Assembly (NCBI GenBank): GCA_017631215.1
Contig: JAGBTR010000211.1
Location: forward strand, 1-8,390
Source: Clostridia bacterium
GTDB taxonomy: Bacteria > Bacillota > Clostridia > Oscillospirales > CAG-272
Direction of reading: 5' to 3'
Length of the DNA: 8,390 bases
Positions 5,642-8,390 of this stretch are shown piece after piece. A program made the position numbers and the translations under genes. Under the pieces are notes generated by a model. That model was not told where the DNA came from, did not search any database, and saw only the letters and a list, made by a program, of their open reading frames with translations. Numbering within the stretch: the stretch's first letter is position 1; each line of letters starts with the position of its first letter.

Positions 5642-6673
5642 ATGACCGACTTGACCTTGTCGCTCGTCGGCGCGCTGGGAGCCGGGCTGAGCGTGACTGT
5701 GCTTGTACCCTGGGCGGTACGATTGGCGCCGCGCATCGGAGCGCTTGACGTGCCGCGTGACGGACGGCGAATGCACACGCGCCCCACACCGCGCACGGGC
5801 GGTCTTGCTATGTTTGTCGGGCTACTGGTCGGTATGAGCGTGTCGGGGATGGCGACCGCACACCTTTCCGCGCTCGTTTGCGGCGCGACGTTGCTTGTGC
5901 TGCTGGGCGTGCTGGACGACGTTTTTCGTCTGCCGCCCGCGCTCAAGCTGATTGTGCAGATCATCGCGGCGGCGACGGCGCTGGGCAACGGCGGCGCGTG
6001 GGAGCGATTGCCATCGCCCGGTGGCGTGATGCTTTTGCCGCGTGCGCTCGCTCTGACGGTCGGCGTGCTTTGGACGGTCACACTCATCAACGCGCACAAT
6101 ATGGTGGACGGGATGGATGGGCTGGCGGCGAGCATTGGCACGGTCGAGTCGCTCACGCTCGCGTGTATGCTGGCTTTGCAGACAAACGTCCCCGCGGCAT
6201 CGCTTGCGCTGTCGCTGGCGGCGGTGTGTGGGGCGTTTTACCGCTACAACCGCCACCCCGCACAGCTGTTTATGGGGGATACGGGATCACAGCTCATCGG
6301 TCTTGCGCTGGGCGTGCTGTCACTCCGACTTGACCTCGGCGCGATGGGATCGCTCGGTTGCCTTGTGCCGCTGCTGGTCGTTGCTCTGCCGCTCTCCGAC
6401 CTCGGCTTTGCCGTCGTGCGCCGCCTCTCTCGTGGAGAAAGTCCCTTTGCCGCCGACCGCGGGCATTGGCATCATCGACTGTACGACGCGGGCTACGGTC
6501 AGCGCGGCGTGTGCCGTTGGCTGTCGCTGTTCTCGCTTCTGCTCGGCGGCGTGGGTATCCTGCTGTGCCGCGAGGCGTGGTATCCCTTCGCGGTCTATCT
6601 GACGCTTACGGCCGTCGGTGCGGTGGTGCTGCTGGATACGGTGGGGCGTCATAGCAAGCAAAAGGGGGGTTAG
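5642..6673 (+). CDS. MraY/WecA/TagO-family undecaprenyl-phosphate sugar-1-phosphate transferase
   Basis: Polytopic membrane enzyme (343 aa) that moves a sugar-1-phosphate, probably GlcNAc-1-P from UDP-GlcNAc, onto undecaprenyl phosphate: the first step of teichoic acid or other wall-polymer synthesis. Family motifs occur in order: DVPRDGRRMHTRPTPRTGG (36-54), VLDDVFRLPPALKL (90-103) with the Asp pair 92-93, NAHNMVDGMDGLA (150-162) with Asp156 and Asp159, FMGDTGS (210-216), and ADRGHWHHRLYDAG (271-284). The HxHH-type motif at 275-278 points to the WecA/TagO branch rather than MraY. About ten hydrophobic segments are visible. Several motifs are slightly off the usual wording (NMVDGMDGLA for NLIDGLDGLA; RHPAQLFMGD for PPAKIFMGD), but no key residue is missing. 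AGAGGG (5631-5636) serves as ribosome binding site. No promoter is obvious, so expression may depend on readthrough from trpS or on the weak extended -10 near 5549. Confidence 0.9.
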   Translation: MTDLTLSLVGALGAGLSVTVLVPWAVRLAPRIGALDVPRDGRRMHTRPTPRTGGLAMFVGLLVGMSVSGMATAHLSALVCGATLLVLLGVLDDVFRLPPALKLIVQIIAAATALGNGGAWERLPSPGGVMLLPRALALTVGVLWTVTLINAHNMVDGMDGLAASIGTVESLTLACMLALQTNVPAASLALSLAAVCGAFYRYNRHPAQLFMGDTGSQLIGLALGVLSLRLDLGAMGSLGCLVPLLVVALPLSDLGFAVVRRLSRGESPFAADRGHWHHRLYDAGYGQRGVCRWLSLFSLLLGGVGILLCREAWYPFAVYLTLTAVGAVVLLDTVGRHSKQKGG

Positions 6674-6683
6674 CGCTCCTTTT
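6660..6683 (+). terminator. Possible weak hairpin at the 3' end of the WecA/TagO-type gene
   Basis: AAAAGGGG (6660-6667) can pair with CTCCTTTT (6676-6683) in an 8-base-pair stem with one G-T wobble and an 8-base loop that includes the TAG stop. It has no T-run beyond the four Ts of the stem itself, so termination would be weak. It could equally be chance in a purine-rich tail. Confidence 0.25.
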
Positions 6684-6687
6684 CCTA

Positions 6688-6716
6688 TTTACAAGCGGCG
6701 CGGTATCTGCTATAAT
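6688..6716 (+). promoter_or_regulatory. pgeF promoter
   Basis: TTTACA (6688-6693), a 17-base spacer, and TATAAT (6711-6716). Only one of the twelve hexamer bases differs from the sigma-A consensus. Transcription would start near 6723, right at the purine-rich ribosome binding region, leaving a leader of about 20 bases. pgeF is therefore probably transcribed independently of the gene before it. Confidence 0.88.
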
Positions 6717-6742
6717 GATAAGGAAGGAAGGGAGGGAGACGT

Positions 6743-7567
6743 ATGCCCGATATCTATATGATGCGCGCCGAGAGCGGCGTGACCTATCTGCGCGCCTCGC
6801 ATTTGCCTTGCCCCCACGGCTTTTCAACGCGGCTGGGCGGCGTGAGTACCCATCCCGAGACGGTCTCGCTCAATCTGGGGCGCGGCTTTGCGGACGACGA
6901 TGCGACCGTGCGCGAAAATCTCGACCGCTTCGCCGCGGCGGTCGGCTTTGATTCCGACACGCTCGTTTCGCTTCACCAGATCCACTCGCCTGACGTCCGC
7001 ACCGTGACGGCGGCGGACGCGGGGCTGGGATACAGCCGCCCGAGCGATGAGACGGCTGACGGCTACGTGACGTGTGAGCGAGGCGTCGCGATCGGTATCC
7101 GTACGGCGGATTGCGTGCCCATCCTCGCGGCGGCGGTCGATGAGGCGGGGAGACCCTATGCCGTCGGCGCATTTCACGCGGGCTGGCGTGGGACGGTCGC
7201 GGGCATTGCCACCGAGGGCGTGCGGCGGATGGTGGCGCTCGGCGCGCGTGTCGAGCATATCCGTGTGGCCATTGGTCCTTGCATTCACCGCTGCTGCTTT
7301 GAGATCGACGACGCGGCGCGGGAGGTGTTCGTCGCGGGCTTGGGAGGAGAGATGACCGATCGATTCGTTCTTCCGTCAAGGGAAGGGCATTACGATGCCG
7401 ATCTGGTCGGCATCAATCTCGCGCTGCTTGCCGAGGTCGGCGTGAGCGGCGGGCGCGTGGCGGTCAGCGATCTTTGCACGCGCTGTCGGGGCGATCTTCT
7501 TTACTCGCACCGCCGCGATGGGCGCAAACGCGGCTCGATGCTGTCGGTCATCACTCTGCCAAAATAA
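6743..7567 (+). CDS. pgeF: PgeF/YfiH family protein (multicopper polyphenol oxidase-like, LACC1 fold)
   Basis: Cytoplasmic protein of 274 aa, normal for the family. Members have been described as purine-nucleoside-active enzymes (phosphorylase and deaminase activities). In E. coli the protein is linked to removing wrongly incorporated amino acids from peptidoglycan precursors (peptidoglycan editing factor). The old laccase label is doubtful. Key motifs: FSTRLGGVS (27-35), HQIHSPDV (78-85), TADCVPIL (121-128), GAFHAGWRGT (142-151), AIGPCIHRCCFEID (176-189) and DLCTRCRGDLLYSHRRDGRKRG (243-264). His81, Cys124 and His145 are the expected metal-binding triad and are all present. GGAGG (6731-6735) lies 7 bases before the ATG, deciding for this start over the later Met6 and Met7. 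The preceding gene also serves the envelope, but this one has its own promoter. Confidence 0.93.
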   Translation: MPDIYMMRAESGVTYLRASHLPCPHGFSTRLGGVSTHPETVSLNLGRGFADDDATVRENLDRFAAAVGFDSDTLVSLHQIHSPDVRTVTAADAGLGYSRPSDETADGYVTCERGVAIGIRTADCVPILAAAVDEAGRPYAVGAFHAGWRGTVAGIATEGVRRMVALGARVEHIRVAIGPCIHRCCFEIDDAAREVFVAGLGGEMTDRFVLPSREGHYDADLVGINLALLAEVGVSGGRVAVSDLCTRCRGDLLYSHRRDGRKRGSMLSVITLPK

Positions 7568-7569
7568 AT

Positions 7570-7604
7570 TTTTTGCAATTTTTTATCAACAAAAATTGCA
7601 AAAA
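7570..7604. repeat. Perfect AT-rich inverted repeat upstream of the serC promoter
   Basis: TTTTTGCAATTTTT (7570-7583) and AAAAATTGCAAAAA (7591-7604) are perfect 14-base inverted arms around a 7-base loop. It starts two bases after the pgeF stop and ends three bases before the serC -35 box. It is not a standard terminator: the stem has only two G-C pairs, and no T-run follows in the plus direction. It could be a weak terminator for pgeF, an operator, or an UP-like AT-rich element for the promoter. Confidence 0.75.
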
Positions 7605-7607
7605 CCC

Positions 7608-7636
7608 TTTACAAATGCCAAACAGTGTGGTATAAT
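7608..7636 (+). promoter_or_regulatory. serC promoter
   Basis: TTTACA (7608-7613), a 17-base spacer, and TATAAT (7631-7636): eleven of twelve consensus bases. The expected start is near 7643, giving a leader of about 70 bases. The -35 box lies directly downstream of an AT-rich inverted repeat. Confidence 0.92.
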
Positions 7637-7650
7637 AGGCCCATATTTTT

Positions 7651-7691
7651 CAAGTTTGACCGTTTTCAACTTGCAAAATGGCAAATTTGAC
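7651..7691 (+). promoter_or_regulatory. Repeats and small hairpin in the serC leader
   Basis: CAAGTT (7651-7656) can pair with AACTTG (7668-7673) around an 11-base loop. TTTGAC occurs twice (7655-7660 and 7686-7691), 31 bases apart, close to three helical turns. A TTGCAA palindrome sits at 7671-7676. These fall between the predicted start of transcription and the ribosome binding site, where a regulator or RNA structure could act. There is no room for a T-box. The repeats are short and could be chance. Confidence 0.35.
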
Positions 7692-7713
7692 ATTGAACTA
7701 AGGAGAAAATCTT

Positions 7714-8390
7714 ATGAACAGAGTTTACAACTTTTCCGCAGGTCCCTCGATGCTTCCGATGCCCGTTCTTGAGAAGGCGGCTGCCGAGCTGATCAGCTAC
7801 GGCGACAGCGGTATGTCCGTGATGGAGATGTCGCACCGCTCGGCCGATTACGAGCCCATCATCGCTGACGCCGAGGCGCTGCTTCGCAAGCTGATGAACA
7901 TTCCCGACAACTACAAGGTGCTGTTCCTGCAGGGCGGCGCTTCGACCCAGTTTGCCGCCGTTCCGCTCAACCTGATCGGTCGCACGGGCAAGGCCTGCTA
8001 CGCCGTTTCGGGTCAGTTCTCGGGCAAGGCCTACAAGGAAGCGCAGAAGATGGGCTACGACGTGACCTGCATCGCCACCACTAAGGACGATAACTTCGAT
8101 CACGTTCCCACCATTACCAAGGATATGGTTCCTCAGGACGCCGCATATCTGCACATCTGCTTCAATAACACCATCTACGGCACCAAGTACGGCTACAACC
8201 CCGACACGGGCGACGTTCCGCTGGTTGCCGACCTGTCCTCCTGCATCATCTCCGAGCCCGTGGACGTTTCCAAGTTCGGCGTGATCTATGCAGGCGCACA
8301 GAAGAACATGGCTCCCGCAGGCTTGACGCTTGTGATCGTGCGCGAGGATCTTCTCGACTACGCAGAGGAAAAGATGCCCACGATGCTGGA
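7714..8390 (+). CDS. serC: Phosphoserine aminotransferase SerC, N-terminal part (runs off right edge)
   Basis: PLP enzyme that converts 3-phosphohydroxypyruvate and glutamate to O-phosphoserine and 2-oxoglutarate, the second step of serine synthesis; it can also act in pyridoxal phosphate synthesis. The 225 complete codons seen (of roughly 360 expected) begin MNRVYNFSAGPSMLP, the SerC hallmark. GMSVMEMSHRS (33-43), LFLQGGASTQFAAVPLNL (70-87), FNNTIYGTKYG (150-160) and VADLSSCIISEPVDVSKFG (171-189) follow. AGAQKNMAPAG (193-203) holds Lys197, the expected PLP Schiff-base lysine; Asp173 is the likely partner of the pyridine nitrogen. Asn151-Asn152-Thr153 matches the family's NNTI(E)GT motif, with Tyr155 in place of the usual Glu. 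AAGGAG (7700-7705) lies 8 bases before the ATG. In many Bacillota serC is followed by serA, which may lie beyond the edge. Confidence 0.96.
   Translation, partial: MNRVYNFSAGPSMLPMPVLEKAAAELISYGDSGMSVMEMSHRSADYEPIIADAEALLRKLMNIPDNYKVLFLQGGASTQFAAVPLNLIGRTGKACYAVSGQFSGKAYKEAQKMGYDVTCIATTKDDNFDHVPTITKDMVPQDAAYLHICFNNTIYGTKYGYNPDTGDVPLVADLSSCIISEPVDVSKFGVIYAGAQKNMAPAGLTLVIVREDLLDYAEEKMPTML

Noticed and set aside
4292..5776. 494-codon open frame on the minus strand opposite trpS
   Set aside because: It spans trpS, two terminators and parts of two neighbouring genes. The translation shows no family features and there is no ribosome binding site at its start.
7687..7715. Second serC promoter (TTGACA at 7687-7692 with TCTTAT at 7710-7715)
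   Set aside because: The -10 would overlap the start codon, so the transcript would lack the ribosome binding site. The promoter at 7608-7636 is far better.
1..8390. CRISPR arrays, transposases, insertion sequence ends, tRNA or rRNA genes, phage genes
   Set aside because: I looked on both strands and saw no regularly spaced repeats, transposase motifs, terminal inverted repeats with target duplications, or structural RNA signatures.

Overview
The window looks like chromosomal housekeeping DNA from a GC-rich member of the Bacillota, most likely Clostridia. Three points support this. The promoters are textbook sigma-A type: TTGACA or TTTACA, a 17-base spacer, then TATAAT. The Shine-Dalgarno sequences are strong (AAGGAGG, GGAGG). 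The genes are GC-rich and rich in GCC, GTC, CTG and CGC codons, while the gaps between them are AT-rich. The genus cannot be named from this sequence.

Layout: (1) 1-864, minus strand: the N-terminal 288 codons of glgB, the glycogen branching enzyme, running off the left edge. (2) 865-1196: an AT-rich divergent intergenic region. (3) 1197-4406, plus strand: a tightly coupled three-gene operon encoding an ABC ATPase (TTG start), a six-helix ABC-2 type permease and a membrane-anchored GldG-like auxiliary protein, closed by a strong terminator. This is a GldA/GldF/GldG-type transporter of unknown substrate. (4) 4472-5612: trpS (tryptophanyl-tRNA synthetase) as a single transcription unit, with a perfect promoter and its own terminator. 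(5) 5642-6673: a MraY/WecA/TagO-family polyprenyl-phosphate sugar-1-phosphate transferase with no visible promoter of its own. (6) 6688-7567: pgeF (YfiH/LACC family) with its own promoter. (7) 7570-8390: an AT-rich control region with three TTGCAA palindromes, a strong promoter, and the first 225 codons of serC (phosphoserine aminotransferase), running off the right edge.

The neighbours do not form one pathway. They cover glycogen synthesis, membrane export, tRNA charging, cell-wall polymer initiation, peptidoglycan or nucleoside quality control, and serine synthesis. The wecA/tagO-type gene and pgeF are both linked to the cell envelope and are adjacent, but pgeF has its own promoter. I found no mobile element, CRISPR array, tRNA or rRNA, and no sign of an undescribed multi-gene system. 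The least characterised part is the GldFG-like operon. The most interesting non-coding signals are the palindromes around the serC promoter and the terminator hairpin directly in front of the wecA/tagO-type gene.
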